From Mesorhizobium sp. M2D.F.Ca.ET.226.01.1.1 (GTDB taxonomy: Bacteria; Pseudomonadota; Alphaproteobacteria; Rhizobiales; Rhizobiaceae), in assembly GCF_004022705.2 (NCBI RefSeq), contig NZ_RZOY02000013.1, positions 45,021-109,020 of the forward strand: 64,000 bases of DNA, in the 5' to 3' direction. Below the pieces are notes generated by a model. The model worked only from the letters and a program-made list of their open reading frames with translations. It ran no database searches and was not told the DNA's origin. The first letter of the stretch is position 1. The number at the start of each line of letters is the position of its first letter. This document shows, one piece after another, positions 27,568 through 37,205 of this stretch. The position numbers and the translations under genes are program-made.

Positions 27568-28527
27568 TCACGACGAACGCGCGATGCACCGAAACCCAAG
27601 GTGGCAGGTGGAGGTATCCACGGGCTGCGCCATGCGAGCAGCCGGGCGGTAACGGCGGCAGTAGCTGGGGGCGCACAGGAAGGACCCGCCTTTGGTGACC
27701 TTGCGCGGAATCCGAATGTCGGGCTTCAGCGGATCGTAGCTCGCGTCCCGCTCCCCGCCGCGCGGATTGTCCATCGTGCAACAGGGGCTCTCGATCCGGC
27801 GGTGCTCCTGATACCAGTCGGCAGTCCACTGCCAGACATTGCCGGCCATGTCACAAAGTCCATAGCCGTTTGCCGGGAACGAGCCGACCGGCGCGGTCCA
27901 TTCGTAGCCGTCCTCACAGTCGTTGCGATAGGGAAACTCGCCCTGATAGGTGTTGGCCATATGCTGGCCGCCTGGGGTCAGTTCGTCGCCCCATACGAAG
28001 TCGGCGCCGTCCAGCCCGCCGCGCGCGGCGAACTCCCACTCGGCCTCGGTCGGCAGCGCCTTCCCTGCCCAGCTCGCATAAGCTTCCGCGTCCTCGCAGG
28101 CGATGTGCACGACAGGATGGCTTTCGAGCCCCTTGAGACCGCTCGCAGGGCCCCGCGGATGCCGCCAGTTGGCGCCACGCACGTAGGCCCACCAGTTGTA
28201 ATGATTGTTGCGATCAATGCCGCGCGGAGGTCTGACGAACAGGGCCGAGGCCGGCGCCAAGGCCTCGGCGCTGGCTCCGGGATAGTCCGCGGCATTTGCC
28301 GGACGCTCGGCCAGCGTGACGTAACCGCTGGCCTCGACGAAGCGTCTGAACTCGGCATTCGTGACGGTCGTGCGATCCATCCAGAAGCCGCCGACGACGA
28401 CGCGATGCGCCGGCGCCTCTTCCGGATAGTGGCTGTCCGAGCCCATGAGGAATTCGCCGCCGGGGATCCAAAGCATATCGCCGTTTGACGAAATCGCCGG
28501 CCTTGCGGCAAGTCGAGCCTCATTCAT
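27568..28527 (-). CDS. Formylglycine-generating enzyme family protein (sulfatase activator)
   Basis: Converts the active-site Cys of sulfatases into formylglycine. About 319 aa from the ATG at 28527; a TTG at 28569 overlapping the sulfatase stop is an alternative. Hallmarks: MLWIPGGEFLMGSD at the N-terminus, FWMDRTTVTNAEF, and the C-terminal active-site segment GGSFLCAPSYCRRYRP with both catalytic cysteines. It is the direct downstream neighbour of an arylsulfatase on the same strand, its obvious client, whose CTPTR motif is the Cys-type that this enzyme modifies. Confidence 0.93.
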   Translation of the reverse strand: MNEARLAARPAISSNGDMLWIPGGEFLMGSDSHYPEEAPAHRVVVGGFWMDRTTVTNAEFRRFVEASGYVTLAERPANAADYPGASAEALAPASALFVRPPRGIDRNNHYNWWAYVRGANWRHPRGPASGLKGLESHPVVHIACEDAEAYASWAGKALPTEAEWEFAARGGLDGADFVWGDELTPGGQHMANTYQGEFPYRNDCEDGYEWTAPVGSFPANGYGLCDMAGNVWQWTADWYQEHRRIESPCCTMDNPRGGERDASYDPLKPDIRIPRKVTKGGSFLCAPSYCRRYRPAARMAQPVDTSTCHLGFRCIARSS

Positions 28528-28565
28528 CGGCTGGTCTCGTCTGAACGGCAGAACGCATCCGCCTT

Positions 28566-30071
28566 TCAATCTCCCGCGGCGAACATGTCTTCCGGGCTTG
28601 GTGTCACCAGCGGCGTGAAATAGGTCAGCCGCACAGCCTCCATCAGCAGCAGCGGCGGTTTCATCTGGGACGCGAGCTCGGTAATCCTTGCCTGCAACGC
28701 CTTGACTTTGTCTGGGTTCTTATCGGCCAGATTGGTGGCTTCCGATTTGTCCTGCGCCAAATTGAAAAGCTCAATCTTTTGCGGCAGCGACGCCCCCCAC
28801 ACCAGTTTCCAGTCGCCCTCGCGCACCGCGCCGGTCATCGGATCGACATTGTAGACGATCTCCGTGCGCGGCGAAGGCTTTCCCTCGCTGATGGACGGCC
28901 ACATATCCATGCCGTCCAGAGGTTTGTCCTTGCCGGGCTTGGCACCAGCCAGCCCGGCCAATGTGGGCAACATGTCAACGACGTGCATGAGGCCATTGAA
29001 GACGCCAGGTTTGATCTTGCCGGGCCAGTTCATGAATGCGACCGAGCGGGTGCCGCCCTCATAGAGGGTGCCTTTGCCGTCGCGATAGGGGCCATTATCC
29101 GCCGGCAGCTTACCGCTCACCTTCGAGTCGCCCGTGAACATCGAGTTGACGACGCCGCCATTGTCGCTCATGAAAACGATCAGGGTATTGTCCCGAATTC
29201 CCTTCTCCTCGAGGGCGGCGACGACATTTCCGATCTCGTCATCGATCACCGAGATCATGGCGGCATAGGCTCTCCGGTTCTCATCGGCGATGTTCTTATA
29301 CCGGTCGAGATACTCCTTCGGCGCCTGGAACGGCGTGTGGGGCGCGGTGAAGGCGAGGTAGAGAAAGAGTGGCTTCTTCTGATCGTGAGCCTTGATGACT
29401 CGGACGGCCTCCTGACCGAACAGGGTGTTGTCGAAGCCCGGCTCCTTGATCGGCTTGTTGTTCCTGTACCAGTCCGCGATACCGTGCGAAGCATGTTTGA
29501 AATGGTCGATCTCGCCGACCGTTGCCCCGTAGAATGAATCAAATCCACGTTGTTTCGGCCAGTAATCCGTCTTGGCGTGACCGAGATGCCATTTACCGCT
29601 CATCGCCGTCTGATAGCCAGCTTCTCTGAGGATTTGCGGAAGAAGGGTCTCGTCGAGGGGAAGACCATAGGTCCCCGCGGCGGGGACGACGCCAACCTGC
29701 ATGCCATATCGTAGCGGATAGCGGCCGGTCATAAGGGCGCAACGCGTCGGTGTGCACATCGGCTGCACGTAATATTCTTCGAGCTTCGCCCCGTCCGAGG
29801 CAAGCTTGTCGATGTTAGGCGTCTTGATGTCTGATCCGTGATAGCCGACGTCTTTCCAACCCTGATCGTCCGCAACGATGAAGACGATGTTCGGCTGCGA
29901 TGGCCCTGCCGCCTCAGCCTGGACGCCGGCGAGCCCGGCGAGTGCGCCTGAAAGGCCGACGGGTACGGCCAATCGCGAAACGGCGGCAGCCGTCCCGGCC
30001 ATCAATGCGTCCCGCCGCGTAATTTTGCTGGTTATGCCGGCTTCAGCCGGGAAGTCACGATCGTTGCTCAT
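28566..30071 (-). CDS. Tat-exported arylsulfatase
   Basis: Hydrolyses a sulfate ester in the periplasm. 501 aa from the ATG at 30071 (MSNDRDF), preceded by CAGGGG; longer starts are unsupported. A twin-arginine-like signal (KITRRDALMAG) precedes a hydrophobic stretch. Sulfatase signatures: FIVADDQGWKDVGYHGS (metal Asp pair), CTPTRCALMTGRYP (Cys to formylglycine, then Arg), SGKWHLGH (Lys, His) and FMSDNGG (Asp, Asn). All key residues are present, so the enzyme should be active. It is paired with its maturase downstream, and a 32-bp candidate operator lies about 240 bp upstream. Confidence 0.94.
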   Translation of the reverse strand: MSNDRDFPAEAGITSKITRRDALMAGTAAAVSRLAVPVGLSGALAGLAGVQAEAAGPSQPNIVFIVADDQGWKDVGYHGSDIKTPNIDKLASDGAKLEEYYVQPMCTPTRCALMTGRYPLRYGMQVGVVPAAGTYGLPLDETLLPQILREAGYQTAMSGKWHLGHAKTDYWPKQRGFDSFYGATVGEIDHFKHASHGIADWYRNNKPIKEPGFDNTLFGQEAVRVIKAHDQKKPLFLYLAFTAPHTPFQAPKEYLDRYKNIADENRRAYAAMISVIDDEIGNVVAALEEKGIRDNTLIVFMSDNGGVVNSMFTGDSKVSGKLPADNGPYRDGKGTLYEGGTRSVAFMNWPGKIKPGVFNGLMHVVDMLPTLAGLAGAKPGKDKPLDGMDMWPSISEGKPSPRTEIVYNVDPMTGAVREGDWKLVWGASLPQKIELFNLAQDKSEATNLADKNPDKVKALQARITELASQMKPPLLLMEAVRLTYFTPLVTPSPEDMFAAGD

Positions 30072-30515
30072 GTTACGCCCCTGGTCTGCTAATTCGTGCC
30101 GCTCCACTCAAAGCCAATTCGCGTCTGATCGCAGATCTCCCGCCAGGCAGTCGCCAGCTACACAACAGATGATTGCTTCAGGAGCACCCGGTGCCCTCTG
30201 TGCACGTCTCTGGAGTTGGTTCAGCCTGCGCATAATCCCCACTCGCCGTTCGTCGGCGATATTCCTGCGCTGTTTGATTTCGCGCTATTCGGGTTCCAGG
30301 TTATTCCTAGTACAACCGTGCCGCTATCCACTTTGCGCAAAGTTTTGATATCTGGGCCGGCATTGCTGGCCATGGGGAGCGCCGCCCAGCGGGATGGACC
30401 TGCCGGGCGGTTTCAACGTTCCGGGTGCGGCCAAAAAGGTATTTCACGCCGCAAATCCTCATTCTCAGCAGTCGCAAGCGCCGCCCGGAACCCGCCACTT
30501 CATATCAATCCGCTA
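30072..30515. other. Intergenic gap upstream of the sulfatase gene
   Basis: 444 bases. No credible gene is seen. It contains one copy of the 32-bp shared element (30311-30342) and presumably the sulfatase promoter between that element and 30071. The part near 30343-30515 is the 3' flank of the outer-membrane barrel gene. Confidence 0.6.
30311..30342 (-). promoter_or_regulatory. Candidate operator, copy 1 (upstream of the sulfatase)
   Basis: A 32-bp sequence that matches the copy at 31491-31522 in 27 of 32 positions; the right-hand 18 bases (CTATCCACTTTGCGCAAAG, 19 with the flank) are identical. It contains the near-palindrome TTTGCGCAAA. Being present in front of two genes and next to an araC-type gene, it is a good candidate for the regulator's binding site. 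Confidence 0.65.
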
Positions 30516-31310
30516 TTATCCTGGATGGGCTGGTGAGAATTGATAGGTGAACCCCAGCATTGGACCCTGCTGGGTGAGTTTGTTCACGAAGCCGTCGTGG
30601 CTGTAATTGTCGTGTACGGCCCGATAGCCGACGAACATCGACATCTTGTCGTTGAACTGATACCCGGCGCCTCCCATCAGGTCCCACATCGATTTGGATC
30701 CGGCGCCGAAGCCGCCGACGAGGCCCCAGCCGGCCAGGTAGAATCCGTTACCGACGTCGGCCTTGAATTTGGCGCCGATCACCGGATCGACCCATGTGTC
30801 TCCGTCGCTGGCCGACCTGCCATCCAGCGCACCTCCATGAAAGTCGAAACTGTTGTCGACCGACCAGAGACGGGCGCCGGCGACAAGATCGAAATTCATC
30901 CCATCCTGATAGTAGACGCTGTAACCACCGAGCGCGGTGCCCATGAAGGTGCTCACCGTCGCGTCGATGTTGGAGGCGAGGATTCCTCTCGGGGTACCTA
31001 TGTTGGCGTCGAGCTTGGCATACACTATGTCCGTGCTGATTGTGAAAGGCCCATTGCGAGCCTCCGTGAGCCCCATAAACCCGAATTTGAGGTGGTGCAG
31101 CACATCGCTGAAACTCACATCGATATCCTGAGGCGGGAATCCGAAGAGGCCGCTTTCGCCCTTGATGCCCGATGCCCACAGATACGGGGCGACGGTAAAG
31201 GTCCAACCTTCATCTTGTGGCTTGGTGATGTCTGCTGCAAAAGCGTTGGCCGCACCAAGTACCAATGCACCTGCCGTTGCCAGGACGGCCAAACGAAATT
31301 TCTTCATCAT
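30516..31310 (-). CDS. Outer-membrane beta-barrel protein
   Basis: 264 aa from the ATG at 31310 (a second ATG at 31307), preceded by GGGGACG. A classic Sec signal peptide (KKFRLAVLATAGALVLG, cleavage after NAFA) is followed by a beta-rich chain with alternating hydrophobic residues and many aromatic girdle residues, ending in the strand MLGFTYQFSPAHPG. Probably 8-10 strands; OmpW/porin-like small barrels are the nearest guess. It lies between the sulfatase and the AraC gene, and a 32-bp element shared with the sulfatase promoter region lies 181 bp upstream, so it may take up the sulfated substrate. The function is inferred from context. Confidence 0.8.
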   Translation of the reverse strand: MMKKFRLAVLATAGALVLGAANAFAADITKPQDEGWTFTVAPYLWASGIKGESGLFGFPPQDIDVSFSDVLHHLKFGFMGLTEARNGPFTISTDIVYAKLDANIGTPRGILASNIDATVSTFMGTALGGYSVYYQDGMNFDLVAGARLWSVDNSFDFHGGALDGRSASDGDTWVDPVIGAKFKADVGNGFYLAGWGLVGGFGAGSKSMWDLMGGAGYQFNDKMSMFVGYRAVHDNYSHDGFVNKLTQQGPMLGFTYQFSPAHPG

Positions 31311-31490
31311 CGTCCCCATTTGTCGTTTTTGCTGCCCGACTATCCCAAGCAGAGACCACTCTCCCTGTTGGGATGAACCCTCGCCTTGCGCTCTGTCCAC
31401 TTGGCCGCACGGTCTATCCCCACTAAGCCGTTGGTCGGGGTACCTAAGTGCCGATTGATCTCGCGCAATTTGCGCTTAAGCTAATGCTAA

Positions 31491-31522
31491 TACAATCGTT
31501 CTTCTATCCACTTTGCGCAAAG
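31491..31522 (-). promoter_or_regulatory. Candidate operator, copy 2 (between barrel gene and araC-type gene)
   Basis: Second copy of the 32-bp element, same orientation as at 30311. It lies in the divergent region between the barrel gene (start 31310) and the AraC regulator (start near 31533), almost touching the regulator's start, as expected for autoregulation. Confidence 0.65.
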
Positions 31523-31532
31523 GACGCCTTGC

Positions 31533-32507
31533 TTGCCCACGTGGCCTTCATCGCCTTCGTACAGGGATGTGCTACTTGGCCCTGACCACCTTACCAGCGC
31601 CGCCTCTGGTTTGCCCGTGACGGTCGACAGGCTTTCGGCCGGCTGGCTTCCCTCACGCATCCGGCAAATCCAGTCCCCCGGCAAGTGGGCGCTCGACCTG
31701 CCAGAATTCAACTGCGCCTTCCGCGCCCGTGGCGGTTTCGATCCAGGCTCCGTGGCATTACTGGCCATCGAACGGGCCAGCGGATCGACAATATGCGGCA
31801 TCCCGCTCGAAGACGACTTGATATTGGCAATCCCGGCCGGCACGGGCGTGACGGCAACGGTCCGGCGCGGTCTGACTTACGCAGTCGCCATAGTTCCGAC
31901 CGCGACCTGGATAGAGATCCAGTCGATTGCTGCTGGAATGGTCATCGAGCAGATCAGAGATCGCCTGGCCGCAGTTCGGCTCGCCCCTGAGGAAGCGCAA
32001 AGAATCCGGCGCCAAATGAAATCGATGGCAGACCGCCTCGGGACATCTGCAGGCGGTTCGGTTCTGCCGGAGCAGCCTCCAGCTGCGTTCATGGAATATC
32101 TAGGGGTGGTGGCTGACGCCTTCGCGGGCGCAGACATTCGTGAGACCGGGACAGCCGGTTCCACGAGTCGTCATTTAAGACAAGCGTCGGCGGCCGAGGA
32201 TTTCATTCGCACTCATATCCAGGAAGACATACCCATCGTTCGACTGTGCAAGGAAATCGGTGTAAGCCGTCGACAGCTGGAGTACGCCTTTCGCACTACG
32301 TTCGCTGTAACCCCGCTCGAATTCATCAGAGCGCTCCGCCTCAACGAAGCCAGACGGCTCCTTACCACGGCACGTGCTGACGGTTTGAGCGTTACTGCAG
32401 TCGCTATGGATGTGGGGATCACCCATCTGGGCCGCTTCGCCGCGAATTATCGACTGTTCTTCGGCGAATCTCCCTACGAAACACTGCAGCGCGCCGGAAG
32501 ATCGTGA
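31533..32507 (+). CDS. AraC-family transcriptional regulator
   Basis: 324 aa as read from the TTG at 31533, which follows AAAGGA; a GTG at 31569 is an alternative, as there is no early ATG. The N-terminal 210 residues form an AraC_binding_2-like region with no catalytic motif. The C-terminal HTH_18 region shows VRLCKEIGVSRRQLEYAF and VTAVAMDVGITHLGRFAANY followed by FGESPYETL, the two helix-turn-helix units of the family. It is divergent from the barrel gene and close to the sulfatase and maturase, which are its likely targets together with its own gene. Confidence 0.88.
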   Translation: MPTWPSSPSYRDVLLGPDHLTSAASGLPVTVDRLSAGWLPSRIRQIQSPGKWALDLPEFNCAFRARGGFDPGSVALLAIERASGSTICGIPLEDDLILAIPAGTGVTATVRRGLTYAVAIVPTATWIEIQSIAAGMVIEQIRDRLAAVRLAPEEAQRIRRQMKSMADRLGTSAGGSVLPEQPPAAFMEYLGVVADAFAGADIRETGTAGSTSRHLRQASAAEDFIRTHIQEDIPIVRLCKEIGVSRRQLEYAFRTTFAVTPLEFIRALRLNEARRLLTTARADGLSVTAVAMDVGITHLGRFAANYRLFFGESPYETLQRAGRS

Positions 32508-32750
32508 CTGGGGCGCAACCTGCGCCGAGAAATGCCGGTCATCATTGCAAGCGGTTCGATGGAATTTGCGCAATCCGGATAGAAGTCGAACTTCAGAATT
32601 AGTAGATTCTAAAATGCAACTATATACCGGCTCCGGCCGCAAGGTGGGGACCAGTTTGGTTACGGTTCGGCACAGGCTTGCGTCGGATGCGTGGCTGCGT
32701 AGGCCGGAGATAAAAACGCACGGAGCGGTGAGCTCTTGGGAGGATCAAAA

Positions 32751-33074
32751 ATGACGAGACCTAGCTTGAGATTGACCGGCGCTGCCGGGATCGTCGTCGC
32801 CTTGATGTTTGCGGGGCTCATCGATGCCCTTGCGCCCTTCGCTCCTTTCGTCGGCGACGCGCAGGCGCGAGTTGGCCATCCGCTCACGCCTGGCAGCGTC
32901 GCAGGCGTCGCGAGGCGCACCACGCGCCGAACGATCCGCCGCTCGACCATTTACGTGGCCAGGCTCCCGGCGGCGTGCGTGAAGACCTCGATCAACGGAA
33001 CCGTGCTTTGGCACTGCGGCAGCACATATTATCAACCCTATGGCGGACGCTACGTCGTCGTCCACGTAAATTGA
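32751..33074 (+). CDS. Small exported protein of unknown function
   Basis: 107 aa from the ATG at 32751, preceded by GGGAGG. A signal peptide (MTRPSLRLTGAAGIVVALMF) leads to a basic RRTTRRTIRRS stretch, then a compact C-terminal part with two cysteines (PAACVKT and LWHCGSTYY) and PYGGRYVVVHVN. I know this C-terminal pattern from many small rhizobial periplasmic proteins, all without a known function. The two Cys probably form a disulfide. Confidence 0.8.
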   Translation: MTRPSLRLTGAAGIVVALMFAGLIDALAPFAPFVGDAQARVGHPLTPGSVAGVARRTTRRTIRRSTIYVARLPAACVKTSINGTVLWHCGSTYYQPYGGRYVVVHVN

Positions 33075-33265
33075 GTGGGAGCGGACCTCATCCCTTTGAT
33101 GAACATTGGGGATCACATCCAATAGGGCGGGAAACTTTGAGAGGCACTTCGATCGCGCGCTCTGGGACGGCGACGTCTTGCACGGCAATGTCGGTTTCTT
33201 CAAGGTAGGGCAACGACGGACGTAGATGTCGTTGCTTGCCGATTTGACCGGAAGGTTACAGCGCG

Positions 33266-35566
33266 ATGCGACTCAAGATTCGACGATTGGTAGCCGGGGA
33301 ACCGGCGCGCTGGGCACGACGTCCCGGATATCTAACTGCCATGCTTGTCCGGATTGCCGGGCCGTTCGTCTTTGGCATCGCCCTCTTGTTGGCTGGTCCG
33401 TCACAGGCGCAGGCGCCGGCGACCGTTCCGCCGGAAAAAGTCAAGCAACTGTTCGAGCTTCTCGACGATCCGTCGGTGAAGGCCTGGGTGGCCGAACAAC
33501 GAAAGCAGGACGCCGGGCCGACGGGAGCTCCTGCCGCGGCGGGAGCTTCGCCGTCCGGCGCATCGTCCGCCGCCGTGTCCGCGCCAGGCCGGATGAATAC
33601 GATGGCGTCCTCGACGCTCGATCGGATCAAGCACCATATCGAACGGATCGTGCGAACCTTGCCCTCGCTGCCAGGCCAGTTCGCACGCATTCGGGCAGAG
33701 ACCATGGAGGATATGTCCAGAAGAGGCCCCGCCGGCGTGCTTTTGCTGGTCGCTATATTCATCGCTGCCGGCGTGGCGCTCAGCTGGGCAACGTACAAGC
33801 TCACCCGCCCGTTTCGTCTTTGGATCATCGCACAATCGAAAGATACGCCAGTCGGACGGGCCAAGAAGATTGGTGGCCGCACGCTTTATTCCAGCCTGCT
33901 GATCGTCTCGTTCGCGCTGGGCAGCGCCGGCGCGTTCATCTTGTTCGACTGGCCAATGCTTATCCGCGAGATCGTGCTGACCTTTCTGATGGCTGCGGTC
34001 GCCACAGCGGCTGTGCGCATGTACCTCGCAGCCCTGCTCGTCCCCTCCTTCATGCAGGTCGAAAACGCTGTCGAGGTTCGCGCTTTGCCGGTCACCAACG
34101 AAACGGCCGACCATTGGTTCTATTGGGTACCCAGGATATTCGGCGTCTTCGCCTTCTTCGCCGCCGCGTTCATCCTCTTGCCGGGTCTCGGCATTGATCA
34201 GGACGGAATGCTGGTGCTGTCGGTAGGTGCCGATTTCGTGCTGCTGCTGCTCTTTCTGCTTGCCGTTTGGCGTCGGCCAAGAACACGGCGAGAGGACGCG
34301 CACCAAGCAGGTCACACGGCAGCGACATGGTTTTTGACTGCTTACTTCATCGGCCTTTTCCTGCTGCGCATCGCCGGCCTGCCCATATTGTTCTGGTTTA
34401 CCTTCGCCGCATTCTTCCTGCCTTTGGCAATCGTGTTGACGCAGCGCGGGGTTAATTTCGTCCTGCGGCCGGGTTCAGAAGAGGCTGGCCGGCCTACGAT
34501 CCCGGCGGTGACGATCGCTGTCATCGATCGCGCAATCCGGATGATCTTGATCCTGGCGGCGGCTTACCTTCTTGCGCGTGCCTGGGGTCTGGACATGCAG
34601 TCGATGCAGGACAGCAACACGACGACCACGCTCATATTGCGCGGCTTGATCAATGTCGTGGTCATTGCCCTTGCCGCCGATTTCGGCTGGTCGATCATCA
34701 AAGCCTTGATCGAGAGAAAGCTGGGCATCGAAACGCAGCACGCGGAGATCAGCGACGAGGAGATGCCGGTCGTCGATCCGCAGCAGGCGCGGCTGCACAC
34801 GCTCTTGCCGATCATCCAAAACATTCTGCTGGCAGTGATCGTCGTTATGGCGGTGCTGATGATGCTCGCATCGGTCGGCATCCAGATCGGCCCGCTGATC
34901 GCCGGCGCTGGCGTCGTTGGCGTCGCTGTGGGATTTGGGGCGCAGACCCTGGTCAAGGACGTCATTTCGGGCGTGTTTTTTCTGCTCGATGATGCGTTTC
35001 GTGTCGGCGAATACATTACAGCCGGCCGTTATGTGGGGACGGTGGAGAGCTTTTCGCTGCGCTCGGTGAAGCTGCGCCACCATCGTGGCTCGCTGTTCAC
35101 AATACCTTTCGGTGAACTCGGAGCCGTCCAGAACCAGAGCCGTGACTGGGTTACCGACAAATTCAACATCACCGTCGGCTATGACACCGACATCGACTTC
35201 GCTCGCAAGCTGATCAAGCGAATAGGCCTCGAACTGGCGGAGGATCCCGAATTCAAACCCTGGGTGCTTTCACCGATCAAGATGCAGGGCGTACAGGAAT
35301 TCGGCGAGTACGGTATCGTGTTGAGGGTCAAGGTCACAACCAGACCGGGAGGTGCCTTCGGCATGAAACGCAAATTCTATGTACGCGTCCGCCAGGTCTT
35401 CAAGGAGCAGGGCATCGAACTGCCATTCCCGACCGTTCACGTCGAGGGGCTGCAGAGCCCACATGGGGCAGAGAATGCGCCCTTGGAGATCACACCTGAG
35501 TTGAAACTGGCCGTCGCGCAGTCGCACACCAATCGGCGCAGGAAAAAAGCCAGCACAACGGAGTAG
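33266..35566 (+). CDS. MscS-family mechanosensitive channel, large
   Basis: Opens under membrane tension to release osmolytes. 766 aa from the ATG at 33266, preceded by GGAAGG; MLVRIAGPFV at 33341 is an alternative start directly before the signal-peptide-like helix. After a periplasmic N-terminal region come about ten membrane helices. The pore-lining TM3 is rich in Gly/Ala (IGPLIAGAGVVGVAVGFGAQTLVKD), followed by the beta domain (VGTVESFSLRSVKLRHHRGS) and the alpha/beta C-terminal vestibule. The 3' end of this gene is duplicated, in decayed form, at 42812-43085. Confidence 0.92.
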   Translation: MRLKIRRLVAGEPARWARRPGYLTAMLVRIAGPFVFGIALLLAGPSQAQAPATVPPEKVKQLFELLDDPSVKAWVAEQRKQDAGPTGAPAAAGASPSGASSAAVSAPGRMNTMASSTLDRIKHHIERIVRTLPSLPGQFARIRAETMEDMSRRGPAGVLLLVAIFIAAGVALSWATYKLTRPFRLWIIAQSKDTPVGRAKKIGGRTLYSSLLIVSFALGSAGAFILFDWPMLIREIVLTFLMAAVATAAVRMYLAALLVPSFMQVENAVEVRALPVTNETADHWFYWVPRIFGVFAFFAAAFILLPGLGIDQDGMLVLSVGADFVLLLLFLLAVWRRPRTRREDAHQAGHTAATWFLTAYFIGLFLLRIAGLPILFWFTFAAFFLPLAIVLTQRGVNFVLRPGSEEAGRPTIPAVTIAVIDRAIRMILILAAAYLLARAWGLDMQSMQDSNTTTTLILRGLINVVVIALAADFGWSIIKALIERKLGIETQHAEISDEEMPVVDPQQARLHTLLPIIQNILLAVIVVMAVLMMLASVGIQIGPLIAGAGVVGVAVGFGAQTLVKDVISGVFFLLDDAFRVGEYITAGRYVGTVESFSLRSVKLRHHRGSLFTIPFGELGAVQNQSRDWVTDKFNITVGYDTDIDFARKLIKRIGLELAEDPEFKPWVLSPIKMQGVQEFGEYGIVLRVKVTTRPGGAFGMKRKFYVRVRQVFKEQGIELPFPTVHVEGLQSPHGAENAPLEITPELKLAVAQSHTNRRRKKASTTE

Positions 35567-35714
35567 GAAAGCTCCACCAGGAGATAGATCAGGCTGGCGG
35601 TTCGACGAAACGTCATGCTGATCCAGGCCGACTGTCGTACAACCAAGGAAGTCAACCCATTCGCATCGCACTGATTTTTTAGTAGGCTGTCGCCAGGCAA
35701 GGTGAGGATCGAGC

Positions 35715-37160
35715 GTGACTGTAGTCGACGATCGTCTTCTCGAAAGCAAGATGACCAAGGTGGAGCAGGCCCGGGCCTGGAGCCCACGCGTCATCTCGAA
35801 ATTCGAGACGCTGATCAGGAGCGCCGACGACCACTCGCTCTATCGTGTCAATCCGCTGGCCTTTGCTCGCGACCGCGCAATCGCCGAGCCTGAAGCAATC
35901 GACCTCTTCCTTCACGCCGCCCGCTGTGGGCTATTCGACATGAGCTGGGATGTGCTCTGTCCCCAGTCCGGGATGGTGCTCGACAGTTTCGGCGCCCTGC
36001 GCACGCTGAAGACCCACTACGTCTGTGGCCTGTGCGACGTGTCGGGCGACACCGACCTCGACGATTTCATTGAGGTCACCTTCTCGATATCGCCGAAACT
36101 GCGGCGCCTGCCGCACCATGATCCCGAGACGCTGCCTGTCGAGGATTTTCACTGGAAGCTGCACTTCGGACATGACGGGCGATTACCCGGGCAAGACGTT
36201 CGCTTTGTTGACGTTCTGCGCGGCTTCGTTCGGGGCATGACCTTTCTGCCGCCCGGAACCACCACGGTGCTCCGCGCCGACCTGGGACGGGGCGCCCTTG
36301 CGGGCGTCAACGTGCAGACGCAGGCCGCATTCGCTGTGCCGATATCAGGCGATCTGGTGTTGGCGCCGACGCTTCTGAAGATCGATTATGACGGCAAACG
36401 CTTCTTGCCGGCGTTGCCCGCCGTGCCGCCTGGTCCGATTGTCATTGAGGTGGCGAACAGGGGGCCGGTGCGAGGTTCATTGCTTGCCATCAACTGGCCG
36501 CCCGAGCTTGTCGCGCTGACCACCAAGCCGGCGCTCGATTTCGACCCTTATGTCTCCGGCGGAGCGCTGCTTGCGCGGCAAACGTTCCGCCAGCTGTTCC
36601 GGTCCGAACGTGTCGACGAGAAGGAGGGGCTCGGCATCCGGCAGATCACCTTCCTGTTCACAGACCTCAAGGGCTCGACCGCCATGTATGAGCGCCTGGG
36701 TGACCTCAACGCCTATGCATTGGTCCGCGAGCATTTTGCTCTGGTCAACGCGGCGGTTCAGCAACATTCCGGAGCGGTGGTCAAGACGATTGGGGATGCG
36801 GTGATGGCTGCGTTTTCGCAGCCGTCGGATGCGATTTCGGCCGCACTCCACATCTTTGAAGAAATCGATCGTTTCAACAGTGACCATGACGGGCCGGGGA
36901 TCATCCTCAAAATCGGTGCCCACTGTGGACCGTCGATTGCCGTGACGCTCAACGACAACCTCGACTATTTCGGCCAGACCGTGAATGTGGCCGCGCGCGT
37001 GCAGTCCTTGGCGGAAGCCGGACAGGTCTGCATTTCCGAGGCGCTCCATTCCGCGCCGGGGGTCAGCGACCTGCTCGCCGGCCATCGTGTCGTGGCCTTT
37101 GACGCGCCTCTTCGAGGCGTGGAGGGTAATGCTACCGTCTATCGCATTATGCGGGGATAG
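35715..37160 (+). CDS. Class III adenylate/guanylate cyclase, DUF5939-type, paralogue of 3840-5255
   Basis: 481 aa, same layout as the cyclase at 3840: N-terminal region to about 300, then the cyclase domain (FTDLKGSTAMYERLGD, KTIGDAVMAAF, DYFGQTVNVAARVQ). The metal Asp residues and the Asn/Arg pair are kept. The zinc-ribbon-like site is damaged: C82, C104 and C107 remain but the second position is Ser85 (CPQSG). The start is a GTG at 35715 with GAGG 8 bp upstream; ATG at 35751 is the alternative. It converges with the cyclase gene at 37206, so the two cyclases face each other tail to tail. Confidence 0.92.
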   Translation: MTVVDDRLLESKMTKVEQARAWSPRVISKFETLIRSADDHSLYRVNPLAFARDRAIAEPEAIDLFLHAARCGLFDMSWDVLCPQSGMVLDSFGALRTLKTHYVCGLCDVSGDTDLDDFIEVTFSISPKLRRLPHHDPETLPVEDFHWKLHFGHDGRLPGQDVRFVDVLRGFVRGMTFLPPGTTTVLRADLGRGALAGVNVQTQAAFAVPISGDLVLAPTLLKIDYDGKRFLPALPAVPPGPIVIEVANRGPVRGSLLAINWPPELVALTTKPALDFDPYVSGGALLARQTFRQLFRSERVDEKEGLGIRQITFLFTDLKGSTAMYERLGDLNAYALVREHFALVNAAVQQHSGAVVKTIGDAVMAAFSQPSDAISAALHIFEEIDRFNSDHDGPGIILKIGAHCGPSIAVTLNDNLDYFGQTVNVAARVQSLAEAGQVCISEALHSAPGVSDLLAGHRVVAFDAPLRGVEGNATVYRIMRG

Positions 37161-37205
37161 AAGCGATTGCGTGCCGACCCCCCTTTGGCACTGCCAAGCG
37201 GCAAA

